Notes: a model not told the origin generated them from the letters alone. Positions 1 through 10,042 are shown, counted from the stretch's first letter. The stretch: 64,000 nucleotides of DNA from Spartinivicinus ruber (GCF_011009015.1 NZ_CP048878.1:1649001-1713000), one strand, 5' to 3'. A program made the numbers and translations.

Positions 1-136
1 CAAAGTAAGACCTTCTGCAAAGCTGGATCGCAGTCGTCATGTGTTATTGGTATTTAGGGGCAAAGAAGCTAATGATAACCGTGATGTGATTGCAGTGGAT
101 GAAACTCAAGTAAGTGAACCGCTTAATGTCAACTGA
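1..136 (+). CDS. mreC: Rod shape-determining protein MreC, C-terminal fragment
   Basis: The window opens inside a reading frame (frame 2) that ends at the TGA at 134-136. The visible 44 residues include the stretch RSRHVLLVFRGKE, which resembles the C-terminus of proteobacterial MreC. MreC is a bitopic inner-membrane protein with a periplasmic part that scaffolds the elongasome with MreB, MreD and PBP2. The immediately following mreD, whose start lies inside this gene's last codons, supports the call. The N-terminus, membrane segment and coiled coil lie outside the window. Confidence 0.8.
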   Translation, partial: KVRPSAKLDRSRHVLLVFRGKEANDNRDVIAVDETQVSEPLNVN

Positions 137-614
137 TCGACCCCGGGGCCGCCTGGTTATTTGGACGACAATATTTTTTGCGTATGTGTTGAGCTTGTTA
201 CCCATGCCATCCTACTTGGAGTTAGGGAGGCCTGAGTGGTTAGCTATGGTTGTGCTGTATTGGGCGTTAGCATTGCCTGATCGCATTGGGCTAATGATTG
301 CTTGGATTGTTGGCTTAATGCTTGATGTGATGCAAGGTGTGTTGCTTGGGCAAAATGCACTGGGCATGGTAATTGTTGTGTATGTGGCTCATAAACTACA
401 TCGGCGCATGCGAATATACCCTTTATTACAGCAGTCTATGGTGGTATTTGTGGTGATTGGAATTTACCAAATGCTTAATCTGTGGGCTAAATCCTTCAGT
501 GGTCGTACACCTCCTAACTTATTGTTTTTGTTGCCAACGGTTGTCAGTGCCTTATTATGGCCATGGTTGTTTATTTTGTTACGTGATATAAGAAGGCGTT
601 ATAAAGTTAACTAA
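126..614 (+). CDS. mreD: Rod shape-determining protein MreD
   Basis: A polytopic inner-membrane protein of about 162 aa, the usual MreD length, with about five hydrophobic segments. It contains the family-typical stretch LMLDVMQGVLLGQNALG in the middle and ends in the basic tail DIRRRYKVN. MreD works with MreC, MreB, PBP2 and RodA in lateral wall synthesis. I chose the ATG at 126, which overlaps the end of mreC by 11 bases and suggests translational coupling. An upstream GTG at 114 in the same frame would add four residues and cannot be excluded. Its place between mreC and maf is the standard gammaproteobacterial order. Confidence 0.92.
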   Translation: MSTDRPRGRLVIWTTIFFAYVLSLLPMPSYLELGRPEWLAMVVLYWALALPDRIGLMIAWIVGLMLDVMQGVLLGQNALGMVIVVYVAHKLHRRMRIYPLLQQSMVVFVVIGIYQMLNLWAKSFSGRTPPNLLFLLPTVVSALLWPWLFILLRDIRRRYKVN

Positions 615-665
615 AGAGGGAGTTGCATTTACTTCGGGCTACACCCTCAAATACTAAGAATAGGT

Positions 666-1271
666 ATGGACGTTCCAAGTATTTATTTAGCATCTCAATC
701 TCCCCGCCGTCGAGAACTACTAGAGCAAATTGGGGTCAGTTACCAAGTAATTGCATCAGACGTTAATGAAACTCCTTTGCTTAATGAGCATCCACAACAC
801 TATGTAGAGCGTATTGCTGAGTCCAAGGCGGAAGCTGGTTGGCAGTTATTGAAATCCAGTGGACTAGCACAGCGACCAGTGTTAGCTGCAGATACGGCAG
901 TTGTATTAAATGGAGTGATCCTAGGAAAGCCCACTTCTATTGCTGATGCTAAGGCTATGCTAACTGAGCTGTCGGGTAAACAGCATCAGGTGATGACAGC
1001 AGTAGCTGTAGTTAATGCTGAAACAACAAAAATCACTACCAGTATTACCGATGTGCTTATTAAGCCACTCACAGAAACATTAATAGACCAATATTGTGCT
1101 ACAGGAGAACCTGATGATAAGGCAGGTGCTTATGGTATTCAGGGCTTAGGTGCGGTATTAGTTGCAGGCATTAAAGGTAGTTACAGTGGGGTAGTAGGGT
1201 TACCATTAACCGAAACGGCGCAACTGTTGGCGCAGTTTGAGGTAGATGTCTGGCAAAGCCATGGTATTTGA
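666..1271 (+). CDS. maf: Maf family nucleoside triphosphate pyrophosphatase (YhdE-type)
   Basis: 201 aa, normal Maf length. The N-terminus has the signature ASQSPRRRELLEQIG. The internal stretch VLAADTAVVLNGVILGKP matches the active-site aspartate and substrate loop, and KAGAYGIQGLG the C-terminal conserved block. Members hydrolyse dTTP, UTP and modified nucleotides to the monophosphate and pyrophosphate, as a housecleaning function; the YhdE subgroup sits between mreD and rng, as here. Cytoplasmic. The gene lies 51 bases after mreD and 55 bases before rng, probably in the same operon. The start ATG at 666 agrees with the family N-terminus. Confidence 0.93.
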   Translation: MDVPSIYLASQSPRRRELLEQIGVSYQVIASDVNETPLLNEHPQHYVERIAESKAEAGWQLLKSSGLAQRPVLAADTAVVLNGVILGKPTSIADAKAMLTELSGKQHQVMTAVAVVNAETTKITTSITDVLIKPLTETLIDQYCATGEPDDKAGAYGIQGLGAVLVAGIKGSYSGVVGLPLTETAQLLAQFEVDVWQSHGI

Positions 1272-1326
1272 AATAATGCTAAAGAATTGTCCTTAATTAA
1301 TGGTTCCTGACAATGTAGGAAAAGCC

Positions 1327-2802
1327 ATGTCCGAAGAAATACTAATGAATATCACCCCAATGGAGTCTCGTGTGGCGGTGGTGGAAAATGGCGTTTTACA
1401 AGAAGTGTATATTGAACGAACTCAGCGGCGTGGCATTGTCGGGAATATTTATAAAGGCAAAATAGTGCGGGTGCTTCCGGGAATGCAAGCTGCCTTTGTC
1501 GATATAGGGCTAGAGCGGGCTGCATTTATTCATGTCAGTGAAATAGCGCCAAAGAATGATGTTAAAGAAAGCGAGGACTCAACCGAACCCCTGATTTATG
1601 AGCTGGTCCATGAAGGTCAGTCGCTGGTGGTGCAGGTAACCAAAGACCCGCTAGGGACAAAAGGCGCTAGGCTAACCACCCATATTTCTATTCCTGCCCG
1701 CTACCTGGTGTATATGCCTGATACTAACCATGTGGGTATTTCGCTAAGAATTGAAGACCAGGAAGAGCGGGACCGGCTTAAACAGTTAGTTGAAAATGCT
1801 CTAGTGGCAGAGCAGGCTGAAGAAAAAGGAGGATTTATTCTCCGTACAGCAGCTGAAGGAGTTGGAGCAGAGGAAGTTGTAGCTGACATTCGGTTTTTAC
1901 ATCGGTTGTGGGAGTCAGTTTCAGAAGCCATCAAAGAAGTAAAAGCACCAGAAGCCGTTTATGAAGACTTACCACTGCACTTACGTACTCTGAGAGATTT
2001 AGTAGATCCGAAAATTGAAAAGGTACGGATTGATTCTAGAGAAACTTATCAAAAAGTTTGCAAGTTTGTAAAAAAGCTTATTCCACAGATTGAAGGACGG
2101 GTTGAATATTATCCTGGAGAACGCCCCATTTTTGATCTATACGGGGTTGAGGATGAAATTCAAAAAGCCCTAAGCCGAAAAGTGCAGCTAAAGTCAGGTG
2201 GTTATTTGATTTTTGATCAAACTGAAGCAATGACCACTATTGATGTTAATACAGGCGCTTTTGTTGGTCATCGTAACTTAGAAGAAACCATTTTTAAAAC
2301 CAACCTGGAAGCTGCAACCGCTATTGCCAGACAAGTCAGGCTGCGAAATCTGGGGGGGATTATTATTATCGATTTTATTGATATGGAAGAGGCTGAGCAT
2401 CAACGACAGGTGTTGCGGACTTTTGAAAAGCTGCTTGAACGTGACCATGCCAAAACTAATATTACTGGGGTTTCTGAGCTTGGCTTGATTGAAATGACCC
2501 GTAAACGCACTCGGGAAAGCCTGGAAAATGTGTTATGTGAGCCTTGTCCTACCTGTGAAGGGCGGGGTACGCTAAAGACGGCAGATACTGTCTGTTATGA
2601 AATTTTCAGGGAAATTTTGAGGGAAGCTAGGGCTTATGAAAGTGAAGGTTATTTAGTGTTGGCTTCGCAAAAAGTGGTTGATCGGCTGGTGGATGAAGAG
2701 TCTGATAATGTGGCTGATTTAGAAGCCTTTATTGATCGCACTATTAAGTTTCAAGTTGAGCCTATGTATACGCAAGAGCAGTTTGATGTGGTGTTAATTT
2801 AA
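1327..2802 (+). CDS. rng: Ribonuclease G
   Basis: An endoribonuclease of the RNase E/G family, for 5' maturation of 16S rRNA and mRNA decay. The N-terminal S1 domain (residues about 30-120, GNIYKGKIVRVLPGMQAAFVDIG) is followed by the catalytic core. That core has the two metal-binding aspartate blocks, TTIDVNTGAF and GGIIIIDFIDM, and the zinc-link motif CPTCEGRG. The length of 491 aa matches RNase G and lacks the long RNase E scaffold tail. I chose the ATG at 1327, because AGGA lies six bases upstream and the protein then begins MSEEILMNITP as in homologs; an in-frame ATG at 1300 would add nine unlikely residues. Confidence 0.95.
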   Translation: MSEEILMNITPMESRVAVVENGVLQEVYIERTQRRGIVGNIYKGKIVRVLPGMQAAFVDIGLERAAFIHVSEIAPKNDVKESEDSTEPLIYELVHEGQSLVVQVTKDPLGTKGARLTTHISIPARYLVYMPDTNHVGISLRIEDQEERDRLKQLVENALVAEQAEEKGGFILRTAAEGVGAEEVVADIRFLHRLWESVSEAIKEVKAPEAVYEDLPLHLRTLRDLVDPKIEKVRIDSRETYQKVCKFVKKLIPQIEGRVEYYPGERPIFDLYGVEDEIQKALSRKVQLKSGGYLIFDQTEAMTTIDVNTGAFVGHRNLEETIFKTNLEAATAIARQVRLRNLGGIIIIDFIDMEEAEHQRQVLRTFEKLLERDHAKTNITGVSELGLIEMTRKRTRESLENVLCEPCPTCEGRGTLKTADTVCYEIFREILREARAYESEGYLVLASQKVVDRLVDEESDNVADLEAFIDRTIKFQVEPMYTQEQFDVVLI

Positions 2803-2847
2803 TTTGTACTTGCATTTGGATTTAAGTTGTACTGATGGAATTTGTTA

Positions 2848-5800
2848 GTGAAACGTTTTGCAAAACTATTTACCCGGCTGATTTGGAGTTTTTGTGTTGT
2901 TGGCGTTGTGTTGCTTGCTTTGTACGTCAGTTTGGGGAGAATGTTACTACCATTATTGACTGATTATCGTCAAAGTCTACAACAGGAACTGTCTACTACA
3001 TTAAATACTCCTGTCATAATTGCTGGGTTAACAGGTACCTGGTCTGGTTTTAATCCTGCGTTAGATATTAGCACTGTGCGAATTGGTGAGGCTGAATTGC
3101 AGTCGCTCAGTGCTGATCGAGTGCTTGCTGAGTTGGATGTGTTTTCCTCATTGGTTGAGCAATCTCCTGTTTTTCGTTATTTGCAGGTAGAAGGCTTACA
3201 GATAGACCTTGTTGAGGACCAATCTGGACGATGGCATTTAAAGGGCTTTAATCGTACGGCAGGTGAAGCGGATCCAAAGTTGGTTTTGACCTCACTACTT
3301 AAGCAACCTCACATTCAGTTTACTAACACCACCATCCGTTTTCAGGATCAACAAGGGCAAATTGAAACACTCGAAGATGCTAAGCTAGCTTTTAATAAAA
3401 CTAGCCAGGGCTATCGGCTGGATGGATTTGTCAAGCAATCCCAAGGGGGAGAAGCAAAACTGATTGCAGAAATGCAACAAGTGTCGCCAAAGTCACTAGG
3501 TAGTCTTCAGGTATTTATAGATGCTTCTCCTAATAATTGGCGGCCTTGGGTTGCACTGATTGCACCTAATGATGTTCGGCTAGGTAAGCTGAACTTGGGG
3601 GGGAAACTTTGGTTAACTTGGCAGAATAAACAACTTACGTTGAGCGGTCTGCTGGAAAATATTGATTTAAATATCCAGTATCAAGACTTACCACAGCAGC
3701 AGTTAACCAAGGGATATCTGCAATTTAGTTTTAGACGTCAGGCGAATGATCGTTGGCAGCTAGCGTTGCCTTCTGCCAATTTTCGTTTAAATGGTATTGC
3801 TGCTCCTTTTAATGATGCTTTTGTAGATTTTCAGAAGGGAAAATGGACGTTTGCCAGTGAACAGTTGGATTTAAACTTGTTGAAGGACTCCTCCCTTACC
3901 ACAAAACTATTACCTCAATTACCAACACAGCTTGCTCAGGAGCTAAATCCAAGAGGGCTGCTGCAAAAGATAGTGGTTGATTGGTCACCTGAAAAAAGTA
4001 ACTTTCAGGTGGTGAGCCAACTGAAACAAGTGGAGGTAGCAGCCAAAGGATTTGCACCCTCGGCATCAGGTGTTTCTGGGTTACTCTACACCACAGCTGA
4101 TCAGGGCTGGTTTGATTTGAACACGCGGAAAGGCTTTAGTTTAGGCATGACCGAGCTATTTAGAAAACCCTGGTATTATCAACGGGCAGCAGCTCACTTA
4201 GCCTGGCATAAAACGAATGATCAGTTTCAGTTATATACCAATCAAGCTCAACTAAAGCACAAGGGGGCTGAATATAATGCCAAGCTGCGGCTAGTGTTTC
4301 CCTTTACAGAAGGGCCAATTACGATGGCACTAGAAGCCGGCTTGCAAAATGCCAATGCTGATCTTGCTTACCAATATATTCCTGCCAAGCATAATGTGTT
4401 GCCTGAAGCGCTCGTTAAATGGCTGGATGATGGCATTGTTGCAGGTAAAGTTGAGCAGGGAGCATTTTTATATAACGGCCCTGTTACTCAAACTGAAGCG
4501 GAAAATGATATCAGTTTTGGTTTGTTTTTTAATGTAAGGGAAGGCACTGTTCAATATGATGCAAAATGGCCTCAAGCTGAAAATTTGGCAGGTAGGGTAT
4601 TAGTTGATAATAAGCAAGTTGATGTCAATATAGCGAGTGGCTCAGTACATCAAGCAGGCATACAGCAACTGAAGTTAAGAGTGGCTGAGGAGAGTAAAAG
4701 TGGGTTTGCAGTCACAGTTGATAGTGATTTGAAAGTACCTGGATCTACAGTTAATCACTTATTAATCCAATCACCCATAGGGGAAGCTATGGGTATCAAT
4801 AATAAAGATGACAATGCTAAAAATTTGCAGGTGACAGGGCAGTTTGATTCTAAATTAGGGTTAATGATACCCATTGATAAACCTGAGCAAACGGAGATAG
4901 CTGTTACTACCCAAGCACAAGAGGGGGCTATTGCCTTAACTAACTTAGGGTTGAAAGCAGAGCAAATCAATGGCGAGATAAAATACCACTCAGTTAAAGG
5001 AGTGAGTGGTAAGGATATTAAACTCAAATTGTTTGGCCAGCCTGTGCGCCTTGATATGGCTGCTAAACAGGATAAACGACAGTTGCAACAGCAGTTTAGC
5101 TTAGCAGGTAAAGCTGATGCAACGCAGGTGGCTGACTGGTTGCAACTGCAATTTAAACTCAAGAAACAGTTAACTACAAAACAGCAGCAACAATTTAACA
5201 GCATTGCAAAAGGCCAATTTGCTTACAATGTTGAAGCAACAATGCCATTTAACCAGCCAGAAAACTTTCAGTTAACAGTAAAATCCAATTTAAAAGGGGC
5301 TGCTCTTAATCTGCCCGAGCCGTTTGGCAAGAGTGCAAATAGCCAACAGAATGTACGGGTGGTATTAAACCAGTTTGGCGAAACGGATCGCTGGCGGGTT
5401 CAACTGGGACAATTGTTAAAGTCTGAATGGTTGGCACAAAAAGGTCAGTTGGCAGGTGCTGATATTGTGTTTGGTCAAGGAAAGCCAGGTAAGTTGAAGC
5501 GAAAGCAGTTTACCGTGCGAGGCCATTTAAATGAGCTTGACTTAACTAAGTGGTTGTCATGGGGCAATTTATTTACGCAATCAGCAAACAGTAAAAATCA
5601 GCAAAGACAGCGCCCAAAATGGCAAATCTCTGTTGATCAGTTTGCAGTAGAGGAACTGCACTCACCACTTGGAACGCTGGATAATATGGTGTTATCGCTA
5701 AATACCTACCAAAATGTCTGGCAGGCTGATGTAGAAAGTAACCAGCTAGCTGGGCGAGCGGTAATCCCATTTAATAGTCAGTTAAAACCATATGAAATTG

Positions 5801-6717
5801 GTTTAAAGCACTTGCATCTACCAACATTGCCTAAAACTAAAGCAACTAATCAAAATAGCCAGCAAGATCCTCTGGCTGACTTTAACCCGCTGACTATCCC
5901 TAATCTGGATATTGATATAGCTGATTTAAAAGTAGGTAATCAAGTGTCGGGTAATCTTTCTGCAAAACTAAGATCAGATTCGCAGGTATTGAAAGTTAGC
6001 AATATATCAGCCCAAATCAATCATTTAGGCGTAAAAGGGGATATTTTTTGGGGTAAACAGCAGACAGGTTTTAAAGGGATCGTTAGAGCAGTCGACTTAG
6101 CCGATGTGTTGGAGGCATGGGGACATGCAGCCCCCATAACCAGTAAAAAAGCAAAATTCACCATTGATGTTAATTGGCCTGGAAGCCCTCTCAACTTAGC
6201 CATGGCAAAACTGAATGGCGAGATTTATAGCAAAATTGAACATGGTCGTTTTCTGGAAGCTAATGGTTCTGCCAATGTATTAAGAGTTTTTGGCCTGTTG
6301 AATTTCAACTCGATTGCCAGACGGATTAAGCTGGATTTTTCTGATTTGTTAAAGTCTGGCGTCAGTTTTGACAAAATTAAAGCCACCACGCAATTTGCTA
6401 ATGGTGCAATGTACTTTAAAGAGCCTGCGAAAATAGAAGGGCCTTCTTCAAACTTTACCTTATCGGGTAAAGCTAATCTAATCAACGATACACTGAATAT
6501 GTCGTTATTAGTGACTTTGCCGGTAACCAATAATTTACCCTTTCTCGCTGTATTAATGGGAGCTCCCCAAGTAGGGGGTGCAATTTATCTGTTTGATAAG
6601 TTATTAGGTGATAAAGTTGAGAAGTTTGCCAGTGCCCGTTATACCCTGACAGGCTCATTATCTAACCCGACTATTGCGTTAGATAAATTTTTTACCAATA
6701 AAACGAAGCAACAATAA
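2848..6717 (+). CDS. yhdP: YhdP family AsmA-like envelope phospholipid transport protein
   Basis: A very large protein (about 1289 aa) with one N-terminal membrane segment (VVGVVLLALYVSLGRMLLP) and a long beta-rich periplasmic region typical of the AsmA/TamB/YhdP superfamily. The C-terminal block GRFLEANGSANVLRVFGLLN is characteristic of YhdP. YhdP, TamB and YdbH carry phospholipids from the inner to the outer membrane. The gene follows rng and precedes a nitrilase-family gene and tldD, the conserved order. I prefer the GTG at 2848, nine bases after a GGA; a TTG at 2842 would add two residues. Several opposite-strand open frames inside are shadows. Confidence 0.9.
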   Translation: MKRFAKLFTRLIWSFCVVGVVLLALYVSLGRMLLPLLTDYRQSLQQELSTTLNTPVIIAGLTGTWSGFNPALDISTVRIGEAELQSLSADRVLAELDVFSSLVEQSPVFRYLQVEGLQIDLVEDQSGRWHLKGFNRTAGEADPKLVLTSLLKQPHIQFTNTTIRFQDQQGQIETLEDAKLAFNKTSQGYRLDGFVKQSQGGEAKLIAEMQQVSPKSLGSLQVFIDASPNNWRPWVALIAPNDVRLGKLNLGGKLWLTWQNKQLTLSGLLENIDLNIQYQDLPQQQLTKGYLQFSFRRQANDRWQLALPSANFRLNGIAAPFNDAFVDFQKGKWTFASEQLDLNLLKDSSLTTKLLPQLPTQLAQELNPRGLLQKIVVDWSPEKSNFQVVSQLKQVEVAAKGFAPSASGVSGLLYTTADQGWFDLNTRKGFSLGMTELFRKPWYYQRAAAHLAWHKTNDQFQLYTNQAQLKHKGAEYNAKLRLVFPFTEGPITMALEAGLQNANADLAYQYIPAKHNVLPEALVKWLDDGIVAGKVEQGAFLYNGPVTQTEAENDISFGLFFNVREGTVQYDAKWPQAENLAGRVLVDNKQVDVNIASGSVHQAGIQQLKLRVAEESKSGFAVTVDSDLKVPGSTVNHLLIQSPIGEAMGINNKDDNAKNLQVTGQFDSKLGLMIPIDKPEQTEIAVTTQAQEGAIALTNLGLKAEQINGEIKYHSVKGVSGKDIKLKLFGQPVRLDMAAKQDKRQLQQQFSLAGKADATQVADWLQLQFKLKKQLTTKQQQQFNSIAKGQFAYNVEATMPFNQPENFQLTVKSNLKGAALNLPEPFGKSANSQQNVRVVLNQFGETDRWRVQLGQLLKSEWLAQKGQLAGADIVFGQGKPGKLKRKQFTVRGHLNELDLTKWLSWGNLFTQSANSKNQQRQRPKWQISVDQFAVEELHSPLGTLDNMVLSLNTYQNVWQADVESNQLAGRAVIPFNSQLKPYEIGLKHLHLPTLPKTKATNQNSQQDPLADFNPLTIPNLDIDIADLKVGNQVSGNLSAKLRSDSQVLKVSNISAQINHLGVKGDIFWGKQQTGFKGIVRAVDLADVLEAWGHAAPITSKKAKFTIDVNWPGSPLNLAMAKLNGEIYSKIEHGRFLEANGSANVLRVFGLLNFNSIARRIKLDFSDLLKSGVSFDKIKATTQFANGAMYFKEPAKIEGPSSNFTLSGKANLINDTLNMSLLVTLPVTNNLPFLAVLMGAPQVGGAIYLFDKLLGDKVEKFASARYTLTGSLSNPTIALDKFFTNKTKQQ

Positions 6718-6725
6718 GGATTGAT

Positions 6726-7586
6726 ATGGCTGCGCAATTAGCTGTATTACAAATGAACTCCTCTGATGTGGTTGAGGATAACCTCATTCAAGCTGAAAAG
6801 CTGATTCAGCAAGCGGCCTTTCGTGGTGCCAAAGTGATTGTACTACCTGAATGTTTTGCCAGTTATGCAGGGAAAAATACCTTGCAAATTGCTAAACAGG
6901 AAAGTGATAGCAATGGCCAGATTCGTCAATTATTAGCCAGGTTGGCAGCACAGCATAAAGTATGGTTGATTGGGGGGTCGATTCCCTTTTTACCAAAAGA
7001 AAACAGTGCAGATCGCCGGGCTTTTTCTGCCTGCTTTGTTTATAACGATAAAGGTAAAGAGCTAGGACATTACAGTAAAATTCACCTATTTGATGTCACT
7101 GTGTCTGACAGTAAAGGCCAATATCAAGAGTCGAAGGAGTATATGTCGGGCAGCCACTTGTTAATTGTAGATACGCCGATCGGCCGATTAGCACCATTGA
7201 TTTGCTATGACTTGCGATTTCCTGAGCTATTTCGAGTACTGATTAATTATGGCGTTGAGATTATTTGTTTGCCTTCCGCCTTTACTGGGGTGACAGGGGC
7301 TGCCCATTGGGATGTGTTAATGCGAGCCCGTGCTATTGAAAATTTTTGTTATATGGCAGGGGCTGATCAAGCTGGTGTGCATGCTGATGGTCGTGAAACC
7401 TATGGCCACTCTATGGTAGTAGACCCATGGGGTAAGGTAATTGCTGCTGCGGAAACTGATCAGCCAGAAGTAATAATGGCTGAGATTGATTTGAATCGGC
7501 TTCATCAACTACGTGGGCGAATGCCCAGCTTAAAACACCGACAAGATCAGCTGTTGCGAAACATCAAGGTTTATCACTATTCTTAA
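6726..7586 (+). CDS. Carbon-nitrogen hydrolase, Nit1/deaminated glutathione amidase type
   Basis: 286 aa with the nitrilase-superfamily catalytic triad in order: glutamate in VLPECFASY, lysine in YSKIHLFDV and cysteine in LICYDLRFPEL. The family hydrolyses C-N bonds of amides; the Nit1-like branch between yhdP and tldD is thought to repair deaminated glutathione. The substrate is inferred from the position and the HLFDV signature, which distinguishes Nit-type members from aliphatic nitrilases. Cytoplasmic. The start at 6726 follows AAGGA and lies 8 bases after yhdP, so it is in the same operon. Confidence 0.9.
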   Translation: MAAQLAVLQMNSSDVVEDNLIQAEKLIQQAAFRGAKVIVLPECFASYAGKNTLQIAKQESDSNGQIRQLLARLAAQHKVWLIGGSIPFLPKENSADRRAFSACFVYNDKGKELGHYSKIHLFDVTVSDSKGQYQESKEYMSGSHLLIVDTPIGRLAPLICYDLRFPELFRVLINYGVEIICLPSAFTGVTGAAHWDVLMRARAIENFCYMAGADQAGVHADGRETYGHSMVVDPWGKVIAAAETDQPEVIMAEIDLNRLHQLRGRMPSLKHRQDQLLRNIKVYHYS

Positions 7587-7595
7587 AGGAGGAGC

Positions 7596-7697
7596 ATGCG
7601 CGAAATAGCTTCCATTAAAATAGAAAAATCAGTAAGTTACTGCGTGCACTGTTCTTTACCATTAAAAAAACAGGCTACTTATGTCGGATATACTTAA
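7596..7697 (+). CDS. Possible 33-codon leader ORF overlapping the tldD start
   Basis: An ATG at 7596 follows a near-perfect ribosome binding site (AAAGGAGGAG ending at 7594) and opens a 33-codon frame that stops at 7697, 17 bases into tldD in another frame. The peptide contains two cysteines in the spacing CVHC. The tldD start itself has only a weak ribosome site, so translation of this frame could deliver ribosomes to tldD by coupling. It may also be a decayed gene or a chance frame beside a strong Shine-Dalgarno. No homolog is recognised. Confidence 0.35.
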   Translation: MREIASIKIEKSVSYCVHCSLPLKKQATYVGYT

Positions 7698-9123
7698 ATC
7701 AGTTAAACAGCAGCTCCTCACGCCTGGTGAGCTAACCGAAGCGAAGATTCAGCAAGTATTAAATGGCATGTTGGGTCATACCATTGATGCCGCTGACTTA
7801 TATTTTCAGCACACCAATCATGAATCCTGGGTGCTAGATGATGGTATTGTTAGAGAGGGCAGCTACAACGTTGATTGTGGCGTTGGGGTAAGGGCTATCA
7901 GTGGTGAGAAAACCGGATTTTCATACTCCAATGAAATTATTTTACCTGCTTTGGAGCAAGCTGCATTTGCTGCCAGAAGTATCGCCAAGCAAGGGCAGAA
8001 TAAACAGTTACAAGCTTGGCATAGAAGCCAACCGTTGGATTTGTATCAGCCTCTCAACCCCTTATCTACTTTGGTGCAAGAAGACAAAGTAGCGTTATTA
8101 CAAACACTTGATAAGCAAGCCAGAGCAATGGACCCTCGGATTAAGCAGGTAACGGTTAGCCTGGCGGGTGTTTATGAAACTATTTTGGTTGCAGCCAGTG
8201 ATGGCACCTTTACTGCGGATGTACGCCCTTTAATTCGATTAAATGTTAGTGTAATTGCTGAGCAAAATGGTCGCTTGGAGCGGGGATTTGCTGGTGGTGG
8301 TGGGCGAACCAGTTATCAGTATTTTCTTGAGGATGACCGAGCTAAGGGCTATGTCGAGGAAGCTGTTCGTCAGGCCTTGGTTAATTTGGATGCTGTGCCA
8401 GCTCCTGCGGGTGCGATGCCAGTGGTGCTTGGACCAGGCTGGTCTGGAGTGTTGTTGCATGAGGCTGTTGGTCATGGTCTAGAAGGGGATTTTAATCGTA
8501 AAGGTAGCTCTGCCTTTTCTGGCCGGATCGGTGAAAGGGTGGCCTCACCTTTGTGCACTGTAGTTGATGATGGTACGTTGGCTGGTCGTCGTGGTTCATT
8601 AAATATAGATGATGAAGGGACCACCACCGAATGCACTGTATTAATTGAGAATGGTGTTTTAAAAGGCTATATGCAAGATAAGCTTAATGCCCGACTAATG
8701 GGGCATAAAGCAACAGGTAATGGCCGACGGGAGTCTTATTCTCACTTACCCATGCCTCGTATGACCAATACCTATATGTTGGCGGGTGAACATGACCCGG
8801 AAGAAATTATTGCTTCTGTCGATAGAGGCATTTATGCAGCCAATTTAGGCGGCGGTCAAGTTGATATTACTTCTGGTAAGTTTGTGTTCTCGACCAGTGA
8901 AGCTTATCTGATCGAGAAGGGAAAAATTACTAAACCAGTAAAAGGCGCTACCTTAATTGGCAACGGTCCAGATGTGATGAATAAAGTATCTATGGTGGGC
9001 AATGATTTAAAATTGGATAGTGGAATCGGTGTTTGTGGAAAAGAAGGCCAGTCGGTGCCGGTTGGTGTTGGCCAGCCTACTGTTAAGATAGAAGAGATCA
9101 CGGTAGGCGGAACTGGCGAGTAA
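7681..9123 (+). CDS. tldD: Metalloprotease subunit TldD
   Basis: 480 aa, the normal length. The zinc-binding motif is visible as [13 protein letters not shown] (HExxxH), and the C-terminal part has the typical [18 protein letters not shown] block. TldD forms a heterodimer with TldE (PmbA, encoded at 10137). The pair degrades unfolded linear peptides, matures microcins and processes the CcdA antitoxin in enterobacteria. Cytoplasmic. The ATG at 7681 gives the expected N-terminus ([13 protein letters not shown]). No metal-binding residue appears to be missing. Confidence 0.96.
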   Translation: MSDILKSVKQQLLTPGELTEAKIQQVLNGMLGHTIDAADLYFQHTNHESWVLDDGIVREGSYNVDCGVGVRAISGEKTGFSYSNEIILPALEQAAFAARSIAKQGQNKQLQAWHRSQPLDLYQPLNPLSTLVQEDKVALLQTLDKQARAMDPRIKQVTVSLAGVYETILVAASDGTFTADVRPLIRLNVSVIAEQNGRLERGFAGGGGRTSYQYFLEDDRAKGYVEEAVRQALVNLDAVPAPAGAMPVVLGPGWSGVLLHEAVGHGLEGDFNRKGSSAFSGRIGERVASPLCTVVDDGTLAGRRGSLNIDDEGTTTECTVLIENGVLKGYMQDKLNARLMGHKATGNGRRESYSHLPMPRMTNTYMLAGEHDPEEIIASVDRGIYAANLGGGQVDITSGKFVFSTSEAYLIEKGKITKPVKGATLIGNGPDVMNKVSMVGNDLKLDSGIGVCGKEGQSVPVGVGQPTVKIEEITVGGTGE

Positions 9124-9165
9124 GATATCCCCAAGGAAGCGGCCCTTTGCTCTTAACTCTTTGTT

Positions 9166-9224
9166 GGGAAAAATCTTCCGATGCTCATTTACCAGCAAGT
9201 AAACTGCGCTTCGGGTATTTTCCC
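9166..9224. repeat. Intergenic hairpin, REP-like, in the tldD-darP gap
   Basis: An imperfect inverted repeat: GGGAAAAAT at 9166 pairs with ATTTTCCC ending at 9224, with inner pairing of CCGA with TCGG and TTTAC with GTAAA around a short loop. The inner words TGCTCATTTA and AAGTAAACTGCGCTT recur, slightly changed, inside the separate element at 40617-40756, so the two look related. The rest of the 9124-9381 gap shows no gene: the open frame through it runs straight across this hairpin and has no family resemblance. Confidence 0.5.
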
Positions 9225-9381
9225 CTTATCGATTTAAGAGCAAATTGCTCGCTTCTTATTCAGGCATATCCGAAGAATTTAGAGAGTACTAGAAAGCAGT
9301 TCCCCCTTTTTCAAAGGAGGAGGCTGGGTAGCGCCATACTTCTAATTTTCTACCTTATATGATATGCCCCTCTATATTTAT

Positions 9382-9921
9382 TTACTTCGAGTGGTCAGGG
9401 CTAAAGCAAGCTTCTTCTGCTAGATCTCGAATGTAACGAAACAGTTTTCGTGAGCTGGCAGGTGGCTTATTTTGCTGCTGCTCTTTTTGGGCGTTGCGAA
9501 TCAACTGTCGTAAGTGCTGTCGATCAGCTGCTGGATAGGCTTCCACAAACTCGGCAAGTGCTGTATTACCTTCAGTTAACAGCCGATCACGCCAGCGCTC
9601 CATTAAATGAAACAGGCGGTTATATTCATCACTTGCGGTATCAAAGTGGTCTAAAACATTTTGGATAGTTTCCAGGTCTTGATCTCGCATCAACTTGCCA
9701 ATAAATTGAAAATGGCGTTTACGAGCATTAAAACTGGTGATTCGCTTGCTTTCTTCTAATGCTTCTCTCAACCTTGGGGTTAGCGGGAGTCGTTCAAATA
9801 CTTTCGCAGGCAACGTTAATAGGCGCTCGCCCATGGCCTGTAAAGCATGCATGTCTTTTTTGACTTGAGTTTTACTTTTATACTCAAGTTCATCATCTTC
9901 GAACTGCTCGTTGTCACTCAT
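9382..9921 (-). CDS. darP: Ribosome biogenesis factor DarP (YjgA, DUF615)
   Basis: 179 aa, all-helical and highly charged, with the family signatures KSKTQVKKDMHALQ near the N-terminus, LPLTPRLREAL in the first third and RKRHFQFIGKLMR centrally. DarP/YjgA binds late 50S precursors and promotes peptidyl-transferase centre maturation. It is encoded between tldD and pmbA and divergent from pmbA, a common arrangement in this group. The start is the ATG at 9919-9921. A few acidic residues at the N-terminus are normal for the family. Confidence 0.93.
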   Translation of the reverse strand: MSDNEQFEDDELEYKSKTQVKKDMHALQAMGERLLTLPAKVFERLPLTPRLREALEESKRITSFNARKRHFQFIGKLMRDQDLETIQNVLDHFDTASDEYNRLFHLMERWRDRLLTEGNTALAEFVEAYPAADRQHLRQLIRNAQKEQQQNKPPASSRKLFRYIRDLAEEACFSPDHSK

Positions 9922-10042
9922 AATCGTTGCTAGTCTGTACAGCTGATATCACTAAACAGCAATTGTAGCGCTAAAAACACCGTTAATGTAGAGCTAAACT
10001 TTGATTACAACAATTTATGGCTGTTTAGCGTCAGTAGATATC

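Noticed and set aside
4755..5204. 149-codon minus-strand open frame inside yhdP
   Set aside because: Cys/Leu-rich shadow of a well-supported gene; no ribosome site.
9147..9362. 71-codon plus-strand open frame after tldD
   Set aside because: It runs through an intergenic hairpin that is shared with another repeat; no family resemblance and no ribosome site.
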